Positions 49,780 through 62,345 of a stretch of DNA of 64,000 bases are shown here, piece by piece (within the stretch, counting starts at the first letter, position 1; every line of letters begins with the position of its first letter). The stretch comes from Dillenia suffruticosa (lineage: Eukaryota > Streptophyta > Magnoliopsida > Dilleniales > Dilleniaceae). The notes beneath the pieces are model-generated. The model searched no databases and had not been told where the DNA came from. It saw only the letters and a list, made by a program, of their open reading frames with translations. The translations under genes were made by a program, and so were the position numbers. The stretch is taken from assembly GCA_033439265.1 (NCBI GenBank), contig JAVTVX010000017.1, positions 10,066,001-10,130,000 on the forward strand. The letters run 5' to 3'.

Positions 49780-51300
49780 GGGGAGAGATATAACGTTTTA
49801 GGATATAGTTACTCATCTGAGAACCCATTTATGGGTCCAACATGGGGTTGCAGGTATACGTGATTAAAGCTCATTTGTTTGAAAGTATCCCAATAAATGA
49901 GACCACAGTCCGCTGCTTAATCGATAAAAATTCTTTTAAATGCGTATTGACTGATCATTGTTGTGATGATCAATGGGTCATTGTGTCTCAGATAGACTCC
50001 TATGAGATCGTCATCATCAAATCCTATTATCAGTCTTTTTGCTTTTGTCCTTTTTCAACACGAGCTGAGAGAACTTCCTTGGAGGCAGACGGTTTGGTCA
50101 TCTAAAAGATTTGGGCCACTGTTACCTCTTTCGAGCAGGGCCTACTTCTGTTACACTAGTTGATTGAGGAATAGGAGGATTTTCTTTAAAGGAGGGAGTC
50201 ATCAAAGGTAGCTACTTGGCTCGTATGCGAAGGATTACCCTATTCACTTGATCCCCGATAGATCTCGAGCCACAATGCTCATTCATCTCGTCTTCTCATT
50301 TCTCCCCCTATGGTTCTCAACGAGAGTTACCTTCACAGTCAGATAAACCATTGGAATTTACCACCTCGAACTAGTGTTTCGAGCTCATCCTTTAATTTCC
50401 AACACTCATATATTAGGTTACCATAATCTTGATGGAAATGATAGTATCACATTTGGTCCTTCTTGGAGACCCGAAAGGCGTCATAGCCACATGATATATG
50501 GCTTGTTTCTTATTTGCATTAGGATATGGCTTAGTGTTTTGTTTAGAAGTGTATAGGATTGAACTTACGATGAAGTAGGAGCGCTAGTCGGGTCCGTTTG
50601 GGAGAGTTTTGTCAAGGAGAGTAGCTGCGTTCATTCTTGCTAATGATGCCTGTCGAATGCTCGAGATCATCACCGTTATGAAATGGGCAGCATGATCTTG
50701 GGGACCGATCATACTGTCATACCTTTCCATGAGGGAAGGAGTACATCTGATACGGCATTGGTTCCATAGAAATTTCAAATCAAAGGGCGAAATATTGGTT
50801 GTGTATTGAATGGTTTCATTTCGTCTAGTATTGTCACATCTTAGTTCAGTAGTCACGAGGTCCTCTACTTATTTCCTCAACTCGTTCAAAACATGTTGAG
50901 AGGTTGTCAAGAGTTCCCACTTCCCTCAAGATTGAAGCCTGTGTAGGCATGATTGCCTCGATCTCTGGGAAGTGGTCGATCCTTCTTGCCGATAAGCATG
51001 GCTGAGATTTTCCAATTGTTTGCTCATATCTTGAAACATTGATTCGAGTTTCTCCATTTGGGGAGAGATGAGCTTGGTCAAGAGAGGCTAGAACGGGGAT
51101 TAGAGCTGGCTAGTTCTATTGTTGTGCGACTTGCAATTAGGTCTCTCCTTGAGGAGGCAGTCCCGCCAGTTGAGTTTAGGCGACCGGAGCCTCTACTGGG
51201 TCAATCAGAATTGTTGGCTAAACGAGATCCGTCAGGGTGGACGTCCATCCATCCACCATAGATATAGTTTTTGAGGTATTTTGACTCCTTCTTTTTGAAG
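49780..51300 (-). pseudogene. Gypsy gag-protease remnant
   Basis: In the minus frames, the gag-type pattern SPFDLKF...YDSMIGPQDHAAHF lies at about 50700-50800. Toward lower coordinates is a protease-type pattern: FDDDDLIGVYLRHNDPLII then a hydrophobic IFIDxG-like site and LIYWDTFKQM, near 49900-50060, with a following GFSDE. Stops and frame changes break it into pieces. Reading frames on the plus strand here (for example 49842-50105) are shadows. Confidence 0.65.
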
Positions 51301-51378
51301 GCATGATTAGCAAAAGTGCAACGAGATAGAGTACAAAGCAAGTTTCTTTCTAATCTGTTCCTACAAACGACGCCAATC

Positions 51379-52194
51379 TATTGGAGGTGGATTTAAACTC
51401 TATAGATAATTTCTCGTTTGACCTAAGAGTAGAATAGATATTGATGGAGTTCATCGCATGTTCTAGAGAATTAAACCTGCAAAGGACCGTTGAGGGTTGA
51501 TCCAACGGAGAAAATTTCGACACTCAAGTCAGATAGGGTTGTTTGTAAAAAGAGAGAAACGGGCTAAGGAGAGCTGTATGCTTGCCCTTTATTGTTCTTG
51601 TGTGTTTTCTGTAGAGTTTTCAGAACATACTTAGCTGGTTGCCAGCACTAAGTATATATATCTCATATGTGTAGGGTAAGTCTCATATAAATTTAAAGGT
51701 GTAGAAATCATAATTTTTTTATAGAGATAGATGAGAATCTTCTAAGATTGTAGAGACTGTAATCAAAAATTTTTAAGGTACTTAAAATCCTATTAGCGGA
51801 GGCAAGTTTAAATTGTCGTGGAGATTTTCTACCTCGTTCGGGAGTAATTACCGAGATACGTTTTCTTATTGGGTGAGATTTTCTAAGGAGGGTTCATATC
51901 CGATTAAGTAAGATTTAAATTCATCAATGATTTACTTCCTTAATGGATAGTTTCAAGTCATTTTTATCGCATGATAGAATGAGTTACGCTTGTACTAATA
52001 AAACGTATCTGCCGAGAAGCGGAATAATCGAAAAGGCCAAATGTCGGCTTCTCGGGAGGGTAAGACCAAAAGGGTTAAAAGGAACGCTCGACTGAGAGAA
52101 TGTGAGCATGTTCGGTCGCTCATAAGGGGTATGGCCTAATGGGTTCATGTGGTTCCAATCTTGAGGTAGTAGATCGTTGGATCATGTACCATCA
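51379..52194 (-). repeat. Gypsy 5' LTR (right copy, 816 bp)
   Basis: Partner of the left LTR. On the minus strand it begins TGATGG and ends CACCTCCAATA (CAACA in the left copy), then runs into the PBS-like sequence. Confidence 0.85.
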
Positions 52195-52822
52195 GTTTCT
52201 ATGAAAAATGTATCGTATTAAGGTAAAAATAAATAAACATAAACCCTAAAATGAGAAAGGTTCAAATTATAAATTTCTTCTCTTTGACTCTAGCAAAGAT
52301 GCTTAAGAAATCCAAAAAAGAACCAACTTTGTTTAAGTTTGCACCATTGTCAAAGTCCTTTGGAGATTCTATTGGAAAATTGCATATTGATATTAGAAGT
52401 GAATAAATCCTATTACACTTTTTTTTAATCTCTATTTGCCTGCATAATAGATAAATTAAAGTTTCTCTCTTTTTTTTTCTTCATAAAAAAGTTAGTTTTA
52501 TTTTTTAAATAGCTTCTAAAACCTTATTTAATCTAAATTTTAATTTTATGTGCGTTTAAATTTTAAAAAATCAGACCAAACATATATTTAATAAAAAGGG
52601 AGACTTAATCCACCTCACCTCAACTCAAATCAAAATTTTAGACTCAAATCAAAATTTTAGAATTACGAGAAGTGAGATTTGCAGCAAGAACCTTATAGAC
52701 CCACTTTTCACATTTATAACATAGATTTTTCCAATGTTAAAATTTTGGGCTCAACCTGGTAGCTCTTGCCAAATAAAAAGAAATATTTATATTTTTTAAA
52801 TAATATTTTTTGTTTGCTAGAA
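52195..52822. other. AT-rich intergenic stretch, no gene seen
   Basis: No coding pattern or terminal repeats were recognised between the gypsy LTR and family-A repeat copy 2. Confidence 0.5.
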
Positions 52823-53400
52823 CTAGAGATGGGCATGGCCCGTTACGGCTCGAAAACTGAATCAACCGCCCCATGAAAGCTTAGACTCGAAACCGACCCA
52901 CAATATAGTAAACCGAGATCAAACTGACTCGACTACAAGACGCGAGCTCATTCGGTTATTTTTTTTTTTAAAATAGGAACCAGACTGACACGACAAAGAG
53001 ACCAATACAGAACCGATCCAGCCCGAGAACCAATTTGCTGGTTCCAACAGCTGTGAAACCGGCCCAACAAGTTCCAATGGTCATTCGCTTTTATTCCTTT
53101 GACAGCTATAAAATGATTAGTTTGAAATATATTTTAATTCATAAATTCAAAATTATTACCTATAAATAGACTATTCATTTCCAATTCGTCGAACCGTCGA
53201 ATTGTTGAATTGATCTGACACGGTCCAACTTAGCGGGGTTGGTTCAACGGGCTGGACTAGTTTCAAATCACGACTCGGGATATGCCTCAAAACCACGGGT
53301 GAACTGGTCTGTGGTTCCCGAGCCCATCCTGAACCGGACTGGAACCAATCCAAACCTGACCGGACTTGTCTCCGGCTTGAACCAAATAAAGAGAATTCAA
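52823..53400 (+). repeat. Dispersed repeat, family A copy 2
   Basis: It begins CTAGAGATGGGCATGGCCC and tracks copy 1 (9372-9600) block by block (ACCGCCC, GAAACCGACCC, ATAGTAAACC, a T-run, AATAGGAACC). It then extends into a second GC-richer part (53220-53390) with ACCGG/GGTTC words of opposite polarity, as expected of the far half of a foldback-like element. Frames through it are not genes. Confidence 0.6.
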
Positions 53401-54841
53401 AATCTTGTATCCCTAATTATAAAAAAGGATAAAATCTTAATTAGAAAAGTACAATAGATGTAAGTAGAATTGAAAGACATAAAACTTTCAATAAGTTAGG
53501 GAAAAAACATTATTTTTTTTGTAAGGATGTCAATCTTTTACATTTCTAAATTTTCCTTTGAAAAAAGAGCTTATTGGACAAAAACAAATTGAAATCACAA
53601 ATAACCATAATAAAATAACCTTAAATGAAAAGCGAATTACCATATAGACAAGGCAATATATGGACAATTGATCTAATAAGATGTTATGCAAGATCGCTTA
53701 ATTAAGTCCTCAATAATGACTCACGACCGGAAAAAACTACATTGAGATATTAGCTCTCTTAAATGAGTTATTGCAAATCCCAAACCAGATTAGTCAAAAT
53801 TTGGTTCCAGATACCGATCGATATAGTACAAAAAAAAAATAGAGGCAAGGCAAAGACTTGGTCTGTTGAAGAACCTTATATGCCCTGGTCATGTGTCCGT
53901 AGGCAGCGGGCGGCCCTTTTGTCTATGCGCGAAGAAATTCAAAGAACTACTAGACAAAACCAGTTGAAGTCAGTCAAATACAACGGTCCAACAACCATAT
54001 GAACCAATTGTTTCCATTCAGCCTGGTAACTTGATCTTGAATTGAATAAATCAACAGATGATGAAATTCTCATTGCTGCAAGATTTTGCATTGCTTACAG
54101 GCTGAACTGCAAAATCTTCAGACACAAATCAAAGTATGTACAATGCCAAGATCAACAACGAAGAAGGCAAAGTGAACAAATTCTTTGGCATTTTATGTAT
54201 CACAGATGTTATCGCCACACAACACAAACACAACGATATATCGAACTTTAAGAAAATTTAGATTCACGACACAACATGAACACAATAACACATCAAACTT
54301 ACAAAGAATTTTAGGTTATTCACCTTGTCATTGAACAGTATACACAAGATAGACATACTCATTTTGTATAATCCAACTGCTGGCGTACATCTGCGGCAAC
54401 AATGACTGAGCTAGACATTGATGATCAAACAAGGATAGGCAAGACCGGCCCTTGAACAAGGATTTGACAAAATGCAAATACATTTTTATACAAAATTAAA
54501 GTGGGAGTGGCAATTTGGCAAAACATGAAAAGAAGACATTGCCTAGCTAAGCAAAGTAGCAAATTGCTAATTAAGTACAAATACGGATTGAATTGGACCA
54601 AAATATTTCTGCAAATTATAAGTTATTTTCTACCCACTATGAGGCATTTCATTTCAGTTAAAGACCCAAAAAACAGGACCATTCAAAATCCTAGTTAAAG
54701 TCCACAAAACAAACAATAAAAGACCATTGAACCACAGCCCTCATTTTACCATGTCCAGAGCATCCATCAAACTTCTACTTCCTCAACAAAAAACCCCAGA
54801 TGCAATTTACCTTTTTTTTTTTTTTTCCACTTTCTCCAACA
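53401..54841. other. Intergenic stretch and DnaJ 3' region, no further gene seen
   Basis: AT-rich. A T-run (about 54812-54827) lies just before the DnaJ stop codon on the 3' side. No domain is recognised in the short open frames at 53763-54251. Confidence 0.5.
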
Positions 54842-55879
54842 TTAAACCTGAAGTAGATTTACTTTAGGAGGTCTGCCCCTCTTTCTCTTCTCGGTCTGCG
54901 GTGTCGCCGTAGACTTGGATCCACTCCTAGCTCCATCAGACACATCCACCACGCCCTCCACATTACTCAAATGCTGCGGTTGAGATGGCGGCGGAGGACG
55001 TCGTGGTGGCGATGGCCGCGCTGAAACAGGAGTTGGAGATGCAAACATTGGAGGCAACCAATTGGGAAAATTTGACTTGGGATTGGACGAACTCGTAAAC
55101 CCTAGAGGGAAAAATCCCCAACAGCAATAATAGGCGTCCTTCCCGGGAACCAAAGGCGGCAGGGAAGGCACCACGGCTGCATGAAAAGCCCTCTGGCAAT
55201 TTTGACATCTAAGACAGCAATTCTCATAAACCCTAGGGTACTCATAGAGTATGTAACAGTACGGACACGAAGTCCAAAAAGTCGACAATCTCGACCCCTC
55301 ATCTTCTCCCCCATTCAAATCCTCCGTCGCCGTCGTCTGCATCCTCGAATTCCTCCTCACAGGAAGCTTCGGTTGAGGCACGTCGTTTTGCGGCTGTGGT
55401 TGTTGCGGGTGCTGAAATTGCTGTTGTTGTTGATGGAGGTGCTGATTTCGCAGAGCGACTAAGTCGATTTTGGAGAAGAGAGTGATTTCGCTGTCGTAGA
55501 GGGACTTCTTGGCGGTGTCGGAGAGAACAGCCCAGGCATCTGCAACGAGGCCGAATGCGGTGTCACAGAAAACAAACTTGTTCTTGTCAGGGTGGAGGAG
55601 GAGAGCGAGGCGGCGATACTGCCGCTTGATGAGTTCGAGGTCGTCCGAACGGCGATCGAGCTGGAGAATGGCGTACCAGTCGTGCTGATTGCTGAGGCGG
55701 CGGTCGGCGGCCAAGAGAACGTCAATGACGGCCAAGATTTGGTCGGGGCCTTCGAGGAGGGGCTCCGTTTCTTGAGCGAGGACGGCGAACTCTCTTGAGC
55801 TGTTGAGATCGCGACTGTGGAGCAGTTTTTCGGCGATTCCGAGTAAGCGTTCAGCCTCTGCCCCGTTGGTTCCCTGCAT
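54842..55879 (-). CDS. J-domain (DnaJ/HSP40) protein with Cys cluster and C-terminal AT-hook-like motif
   Basis: An intronless 345-aa gene. J-domain proteins stimulate Hsp70 ATPase. The N-terminal part (1-65, EAERLLGIAEKLL...LAADRRLSNQHDW) is a short helical region typical of the plant DnaJ/DUF3444-related class. The J domain spans about 66-130 with the HPD signature at residues 96-98 (LLHPDKNK). A Gln/Pro-rich linker (150-170) leads to a Cys cluster around 205-228 (C-P-Y-C ... C-C-x2-C-x2-C) that may bind zinc. The last 15 residues contain KRKRGRPPK, an AT-hook-like GRP core with flanking basics. Together these suggest nuclear targeting, by inference. The full DUF3444 tail of longer relatives is absent. 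The ATG at 55879 opens the longest frame and gives the expected N-terminus. TATA-like sequence lies at 55966-55995 upstream. Confidence 0.93.
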   Translation of the reverse strand: MQGTNGAEAERLLGIAEKLLHSRDLNSSREFAVLAQETEPLLEGPDQILAVIDVLLAADRRLSNQHDWYAILQLDRRSDDLELIKRQYRRLALLLHPDKNKFVFCDTAFGLVADAWAVLSDTAKKSLYDSEITLFSKIDLVALRNQHLHQQQQQFQHPQQPQPQNDVPQPKLPVRRNSRMQTTATEDLNGGEDEGSRLSTFWTSCPYCYILYEYPRVYENCCLRCQNCQRAFHAAVVPSLPPLVPGKDAYYCCWGFFPLGFTSSSNPKSNFPNWLPPMFASPTPVSARPSPPRRPPPPSQPQHLSNVEGVVDVSDGARSGSKSTATPQTEKRKRGRPPKVNLLQV

Positions 55880-55965
55880 TTCTGTCTCTCTCTTTCTCGG
55901 TTGTGTGGGAGAGCAGGTCGGATTGAGCCGTTTGGGTAGAACTCACAACGTCCCGTCCGGTCCAC

Positions 55966-55995
55966 CGATATATTATATTGGTATATATATTATAA
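55966..55995 (-). promoter_or_regulatory. Candidate TATA region of the DnaJ gene
   Basis: The minus strand reads TATAATATATATACC about 90-115 bp upstream of the ATG. The region is AT-rich, so other positions are possible. Confidence 0.4.
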
Positions 55996-56379
55996 GTATC
56001 AACGTTTGTTGACGTAGGTGAAAAAAACATTTTATCTCTTAATCATGTTGGAAGAGCTTCCCTTAAATAAGGCCCGATAATCAAGTAGATTATGTAGTAA
56101 TCAAGTGGAGACCCAGACATCGAAAGATCTAAAAAGAAAAAAAGTATATATATATATATATATATACACACTACAAGTACAATTTTGGACTACGAAGTCT
56201 GACAAAGTCTACCTCCAACCTTTTACAGATAATTAACTTTTTTTTTTTTATATATATATATAATGTGTTTGGGATGGATAGAAATAAAGTTTTCACAAAA
56301 GTAGAACTATCTTTTACTTTTAATTAAAAATGAATTATTTCCCAAAATATTATGTTTTAAAAAGATTTTAATCGGGATT

Positions 56380-56960
56380 TCAAATCTAATGAATTTGATT
56401 TCGGAGAAATCAATTTTAAAATTGATTTTCAAAAACTTAATTTTAAAACTGTTTAAAATTTTGTTTGAAAATTATTCAAAATTAAAAAAATAAAAAAATT
56501 GTATGAAATCGATGTATCGAATATTAATTTTAAAATTGATTTTTAAAATATTGATTTTGTGTTTATAATTTCAAAACGAATTCACTTTTTTAGCTTTTGG
56601 GAATTCTTCCAAGTTTTTTGTAATGATGAAGAAAAAATTAATAAGAGAGAGTAATAAAGGATATTTGATAGGAGATAGAGTCCAATAACGTATTGTATGT
56701 GTGAGAGAGTGTGAGAAAAAGACAATTAATTAGAGAGAATAAGAAAAGACATTCAATAGGAGAGAGAGTCAAAATCGATTTTGAAATTAATTTTCAAAAT
56801 ATTAACTTTGATTTCAATTTTTGAAAGATAGACTTTATTTTTTTTATTTATTTTTTTTATAATTCGAAAAATATTTTTGATGGATTGAAATCAATTTTCA
56901 AGAAATCGATTTTCATAAAATCGAATTAATTATATTTAAAAATCCAATAAAAATCATAAT
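56380..56960. repeat. AT-rich region of short palindromes
   Basis: Repeated AATCGATTTT/AAAATCAATT words, e.g. AATCAATTTTAAAATTGATT, occur in both orientations. It may be a decayed foldback element, but no clean outer boundaries were found. Confidence 0.45.
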
Positions 56961-57289
56961 ATTTTAATAAATTAAATCCTAAATAACAATATATTGAAAG
57001 ATAAGTTATTTAAATAATTTTATTCATAATAAATAGTAAAATTTTGTAAATAATATATTACATATATGTATATAATCCTTTTCATTATGCATGCATGGGT
57101 GTTTTTACTTCGCATCTTCTGTGAATTTTACTCATAAACCAAAACCTTTTTTGTCTTGTGGAAGGTCCATGTGTCAAATCTGGTCATTGCCATTTTATTA
57201 TAGTCTTTCATGTTTTTGGAACGTGATAACATTATTTAATGAAATGGTATACCAAAAAAATTCACAATTATGTAATTCACAAGTACTAA

Positions 57290-57290
<1 letters not shown>

Positions 57291-57322
<32 letters not shown>
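57291..57322. repeat. (TA)n microsatellite
   Basis: About 16 TA dinucleotides. An adjacent long T-run lies at about 57593-57618 and an A-run at about 57538-57552. Confidence 0.9.
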
Positions 57323-57329
<7 letters not shown>

Positions 57330-57849
57330 CAATGATTTGTCAATTTCTTCTAACTGCAATAAGTAATTTATGAATTTTTTCATTGATATGTGTCAATTTA
57401 ATTAATAAAAATTCTTGAAATAGTATTAAGAAAGTTTCACGTCAAATTTTAATAATTTTAGATAGTAGATACTCAAATTATGTGGTTGAATCTTTGCTTT
57501 AAAATAAAGAAAAAGAAGAACCCTGACAAATATATTTAAAAAAAAAAAAAAACGCTGGAATGAGCACCGTGACAATATAGATAGAGCCATCTTTTTTTTT
57601 TTTTTTTTTTTTTTTTTTCCGAAGATAGTTTATTAGTATCTTGAAATGTGTTCCGATGAATTTATTTATTAACAAATGGACCACTATGAGCATGGTAAAT
57701 GACAAGTGACAAGAGCAAGTAGTTCTACGGGATAAGGCCTAAAAACTAATGGGCCCAGGGAAGTGTTTTGGACTGAATCAATATCTGGTCGATGGGTCCA
57801 AAGCTTTGCTATATTGCAATTGTCATATTTATTTATACCTACGAAAGTG

Positions 57850-58124
57850 TTTAAATCACTATCATTATGTCACAACGTCTCAAATTTGTTTGTCGAAATT
57901 TTCTCAATTCCTCTTCTTTTCCCTATGGAAACTGTGTGCTTATCTTTAAGCAATGTGCAGAGAAGTATATCTCTTCATCTTTACTCACGTGGGATAAAAA
58001 TTGGGGAGAAAGTTTAGAAAAATGAGGATAATTGATTAACCACATATTATCCCATATTTTTATTTAATTTTTTTAAAATTAAATTTGTAAACCCCGTACC
58101 CCTACGTGAACATTTTAATTAACA
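57850..58124 (-). repeat. Copia 3' LTR, truncated (left copy)
   Basis: Homology with the right LTR begins near AATCACTATCATTATG and runs to TTAATTAACA at 58124. About 185 bp of the outer end seems to be missing or unrecognisably diverged. Open frames on the plus strand here are shadows. Confidence 0.7.
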
Positions 58125-58899
58125 TCTCTCATTTACATACGAGATTATTTTACATTCATCATAAAATCATAATTCATGTGATTTATAACATCGCTCGACT
58201 TCATAAAAGATCAGGCGTTGTGCGATCGACGAGTACACCCACAAGCAAAGACCTTTTGATATACATGTTCAAATGACCGAGAAGCTACCATTAGAACAAA
58301 AAAAAAAACTTATTGTATCCTAAACTCAACACAATTATATCAATCGAGTCACTTTTTTCATCGAAAATGATCCATAATCATTTACTCGACTGTGCATTCA
58401 CTATTATATTTAAATCCCAACATGTACTAATATAGCGGATGGATCTCGGATCTCGAATCCATCAGTCTCAATTCATCTGTTTTCCTAAACATGTCACTTA
58501 GACCTTAATTTATCTTTCGGATTATAGGTAAACAGACAAAAATAATAAATACTTAACAAAAATTTTTAGAAACAGTCGAAAATATTGAGAGTACAAGAAA
58601 TCTCACTCAATGGATATCGGGTCTCACATAGTGGGAACGAAAATCATGATCACACTATTGTCTCAAATAATAGCTCACACTATCCCATAATCATCTTATC
58701 ACAAGTGGTATAAAACACGAGCTATAGTATTATTCTCTCATCTCTCGAAAGGGTATATGTCAGATTTCTCTAATATTGTACAAATATGGGACTCATTCTA
58801 CGGATAAAATTTTACCCAAAGATCTTAAAAAGATTATCTCAAAAACAATATCACTAGATGTAGATGACAACTGAGATCTCAAATTTGACTACTTACAAG

Positions 58900-59990
58900 C
58901 AATATGGATGTGGATATGTTCATGTCGGTCATATCACATATGATCTCATTTTGAACACATATTAAGACGACTTATATTCTAGTAGAGTCACTCTCAAAAT
59001 CTCTTATGACTAAAAACCGTTTCATCTCCACTCACTCAGATGTGGAGGTGTTCACTCGTATGAAAGAATCGACCACGCATGTTTAACATATGTTTTATCA
59101 TAACACGCCACAAAATATATAACAATAAACAAGTGCAACAAATAAACTTGTGACTAAATAATGCACATATGTCATATATTTCAATAAATATGATAATCAA
59201 CACATAATTAGAAATATCAAAATACACGTACACCTAATGATTCCCTTGTGAAAGAGTCAACACCATTCTCGAACGATCGCTCTGTATCCAAATTTTGAGA
59301 ATGAACTAAATCTCACTCATGTCTTTCATATCAAAACTTGACAATAATCATGATTTAATGGTAATCAGATACTCTCTGTTGCTCTCAGCCAACAGAATGT
59401 CACCAACATATAAAAATATGATTACAAAAAAATTACTAGAACATATTAGGTACACACAATGAAACTCCTCGATTATCACAAACTCATAAGATATCATCTT
59501 CTTATAAAATCTCAGATACTACTGTCTAGATAATTGTTTAAAGCTATATATCGACTTTCGAAATTAATGGACCTAATACTCATGACTACTAGAACGAACC
59601 CTGAGAGTTATTCCATGTAAATCTCTTTATCCAAACTTCTATTACGAAAGACAGTCTTTATGTCCATTTTGTATAATTCTAGATCCATATTCATGACAAT
59701 TGTTAAAAGTAAACGAATCGAGATAAATTGGATTCTCTCCCTGATAGTCCACGCCCTTAGTCTGAATATAACCATGGCTACCAAACGGGTTTTATTCCTC
59801 TCTACCGATCTGTCGGTTTTTCTCTTGACCTTGAAAACCTATTTGTTCCCAATGGTTGTTCTATCCTTAGGTAAATCAACTAAATCTCAAACTCCATTAA
59901 TTCTCATCAATTCTATGACCTTCAACAAATGGTTTTTCACAAAACCCTCGAGAGTCTCTAAGACTACTTTAAGTTTCTCATTATCTTCGA
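58900..59990 (-). pseudogene. Copia reverse transcriptase remnant
   Basis: Minus frames give WVFKVKRKTDRSVERNKTRLVA near 59760-59830 (opening of copia RT), LYKMDIKTVF near 59690, and FLYVGDILLAES near 59385-59420, which is the copia YVDD box with one change. Further on are FDMKDM and RSRMVLTLSQ. Several stops and frame changes occur. Confidence 0.75.
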
Positions 59991-60289
59991 GAATCACAAT
60001 AAGGGTCTTACCATCAATTGGGAAGTGACGTTTAAATACACGTCTCCAATACTCCTACGATGAAGGAGAACCTCTTCACCTTTAGTTGGATCACTCTCAC
60101 TAAAATTAAAATCCGTAATTGGTTTTTCGGTCTTACCGCTGGGCTCAGTTGAGCCACTAGACTCATCCATCTCATACAAGGTAAAGTCCCGATCTATTTC
60201 ATTTCTCTTAGGAAAATCATTCTCAAGAAATATGGTATCACGAGACTCAATCTCAATGACAGTATCCTCCATATGCTCACCTAAAAACA

Positions 60290-61100
60290 CATACCCCTTG
60301 GAGTGTTCTGAGTATTTTATAAAAATACACTTTTTTTCTCACAGGTATAACTTGGCGTGTGGATGCAAGAAATAGTAATCATATGCGACACAATTCCATG
60401 ACGTTAAATGGTTAAAGTCAGGCCGTCTCCCTATCCAAAATTCATATAAGGTACTGATTGCGAACTTTAATGAGACATGGTTGAAAATCTAGACTGCAAT
60501 CAATAAACCATCTCCCCAATAAGAGATAAACAAATTGGTTTGCGCCATCATAAATCTCACCATCTCGAACAAAATCATATTCATCCTCTCGGCTACTCCA
60601 TTTTGCTGAGAAATAGTAAAAATAATTAACTGTCTCATAATACGCTTATCGAAACAGAGGTCTCTAAATTATTTTGATAAATACTCATGCTCTTGATCGA
60701 TTTTAAGAGTTTTCATTATCAAATCTAACTGATTCTCAATTTTACTAATAAACCTCCTGAAACATTCCAATACCTCAAAGTTATGCGAGATCAGATAGAC
60801 ACAACCGAAATACGTATAATCATCTATAAATATAATAAAATACACAACTCCATTTTGGACTCTCATACTCATATAGCCACAGATATCAGAGTGGACCAAT
60901 TGTAATGAAATCTCAGCTCTTATTGTGTTACCAAATGGTTTTCTTATAACTTTGCCACTAACCAAAACTCACATACGAGTAACTCGAATTTGGTTAGCGG
61001 GTCCAACAAACCACTTGCCGATAACCGGTTCATCCTTTCTTGTCCTATGTGTCCAAGTCTACTATACCACACATTTACATTATTATCAACACAATCAGAT
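60290..61100 (-). pseudogene. Copia pre-integrase and integrase remnant
   Basis: Near 61020-61060 a GAG-pre-integrase-type pattern (TWTHRTRKDEPV is a shifted read of LGHIGQER) precedes VSGKVIRKPFG. Then the integrase core reads LQLVHSDICGYMSM, YFIIFIDDYTYFGCVYL, and NQLDLIMKTLKIDQEHEYLSK at 60669-60920, with catalytic-type Asp residues visible (HSD, FIDD). A further fragment at 59994-60290 belongs to the region after the core. Confidence 0.8.
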
Positions 61101-61559
61101 GTAAAAATAATAGAAGAATAATAAGAATACCATTAAAAGAAATAGCACTCAGTGCATACAATTTATCATGAATAAAACCAACACAGATTAAAAAGTCGTC
61201 GTATTTAATAAAAACAGATGATTTTTTATATTACAAAGCATATCGTAAACAATCTTAAACAAAGTATTAAAATTAAGTTCCGTCGAATATCCGAAACGTA
61301 AAGAATGTCATTTAGATTTAGAATCTGTCTACTTTACAATTCCAACTTGCAAGTGCCAATTTTTCTAACGACGACAAATACTTTTATTTCTCAAATGAAT
61401 CCTCCTAACATGAGGATTCACTCGGCGAAACTCAACATACATGTTCCTGTTTTGAATTACGTGATCGGTGACTCATAAGTTTACAATTCACAAAAGAGAA
61501 AAAACAGTAAATATCACAATAGATGAAACAAATCTCAAACCACGTAAAAAAAAAGAACA

Positions 61560-62345
61560 TTCCTTCTGCTCGTCACACTCATGAGCAAAATGACCAAGTC
61601 TACCTCACACGTGACTCTTTGCATTAATCTTATCAAACTCCTTATTCTTGCACTTTTATACATTGTTGTTAGTTTTATCGGATGGTTTCTTCTTGCCTAG
61701 ATCTCGAGTCTCCTTCTCATACTTATGCTATTTGTTTAGTATCACGAGAGTCTTTACTCGACTCTTCTACATAAACATGACTCGAGTACGGCCTACTCGC
61801 CTCTAGGCTCTCTTCCTCAAGTTCACAGTACCTGTTCACATCAGTGAAAGAATGAATACTTTCATCATACATGAAATAGATTTTCATGATTTCCTACGAT
61901 TTAAATAAAAACTAAATCATACCCAATATCTGAATTTTATCCGAATTGGACTCATCTATATTTCTTAACCTGACAATCATACTCGACATTTGTATTAAAT
62001 GTTGTATCATTGTATGATACCATTTTTCTTTAGCATCCTTAAGTTAGGAGCTGAAAAAGTATCATAATACTCTTTTAGGGTATGACAAACCGATATAACC
62101 GAATGATACTGTTCATAGAATGAGATCATGTCATCGTGCATGTTACTGATAAGAATTGCTCTAACTTGGATATCCTTTTGCTTCCACGCACAATAGACCT
62201 TTTTATCTCATTTATCCTGAGGTGTGGTACTCTTCTCGAGATCCACCATCTCATACCTCAAAATCTTATACAGATCTTACTCTTTGAGAACAAACTAAAT
62301 TTTCAAGTGTTAAATCTCGCAATTATCACCATTTAGTTTATCCTC
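61560..62345 (-). pseudogene. Copia gag remnant
   Basis: Minus frames show ESIHSFTDVNRYCELEEESLEASRP and VYVEESS near 61800-61870 (patterns within the UBN2 gag family) and RLGHFAHEC near 61590, the end of a CCHC knuckle whose first Cys is lost. Stops separate the pieces. Confidence 0.65.

Larger units (their letters stand above)
41026..52194 (-). mobile_element. Decayed Ty3-gypsy LTR retrotransposon (Tat-like), containing a nested copia element
   Basis: Two diverged LTRs (41026-41897 and 51379-52194) bound the element, with flanking GTTTT and GTTTC (4/5 target duplication). On the minus strand the order is 5' LTR (right), a PBS-like TGGCGTCGTTTGTAGG, gag (coiled-coil start MEKLESMFQDMSKQLENLSH near 51060, a YDSMIGPQDHAAHF motif near 50720) and aspartic protease (near 49840-50110). 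The space where RT, RNase H and integrase should lie is interrupted by a copia element, and no gypsy RT was found. A long frame on the opposite strand follows next to the 3' LTR (42183-44501), an arrangement known from the Tat lineage. The two LTRs differ heavily, so the element is old. Confidence 0.8.

Noticed and set aside
55181-55965. Frames overlapping the DnaJ gene on both strands
   Set aside because: Shadows of the GC-rich DnaJ coding sequence.
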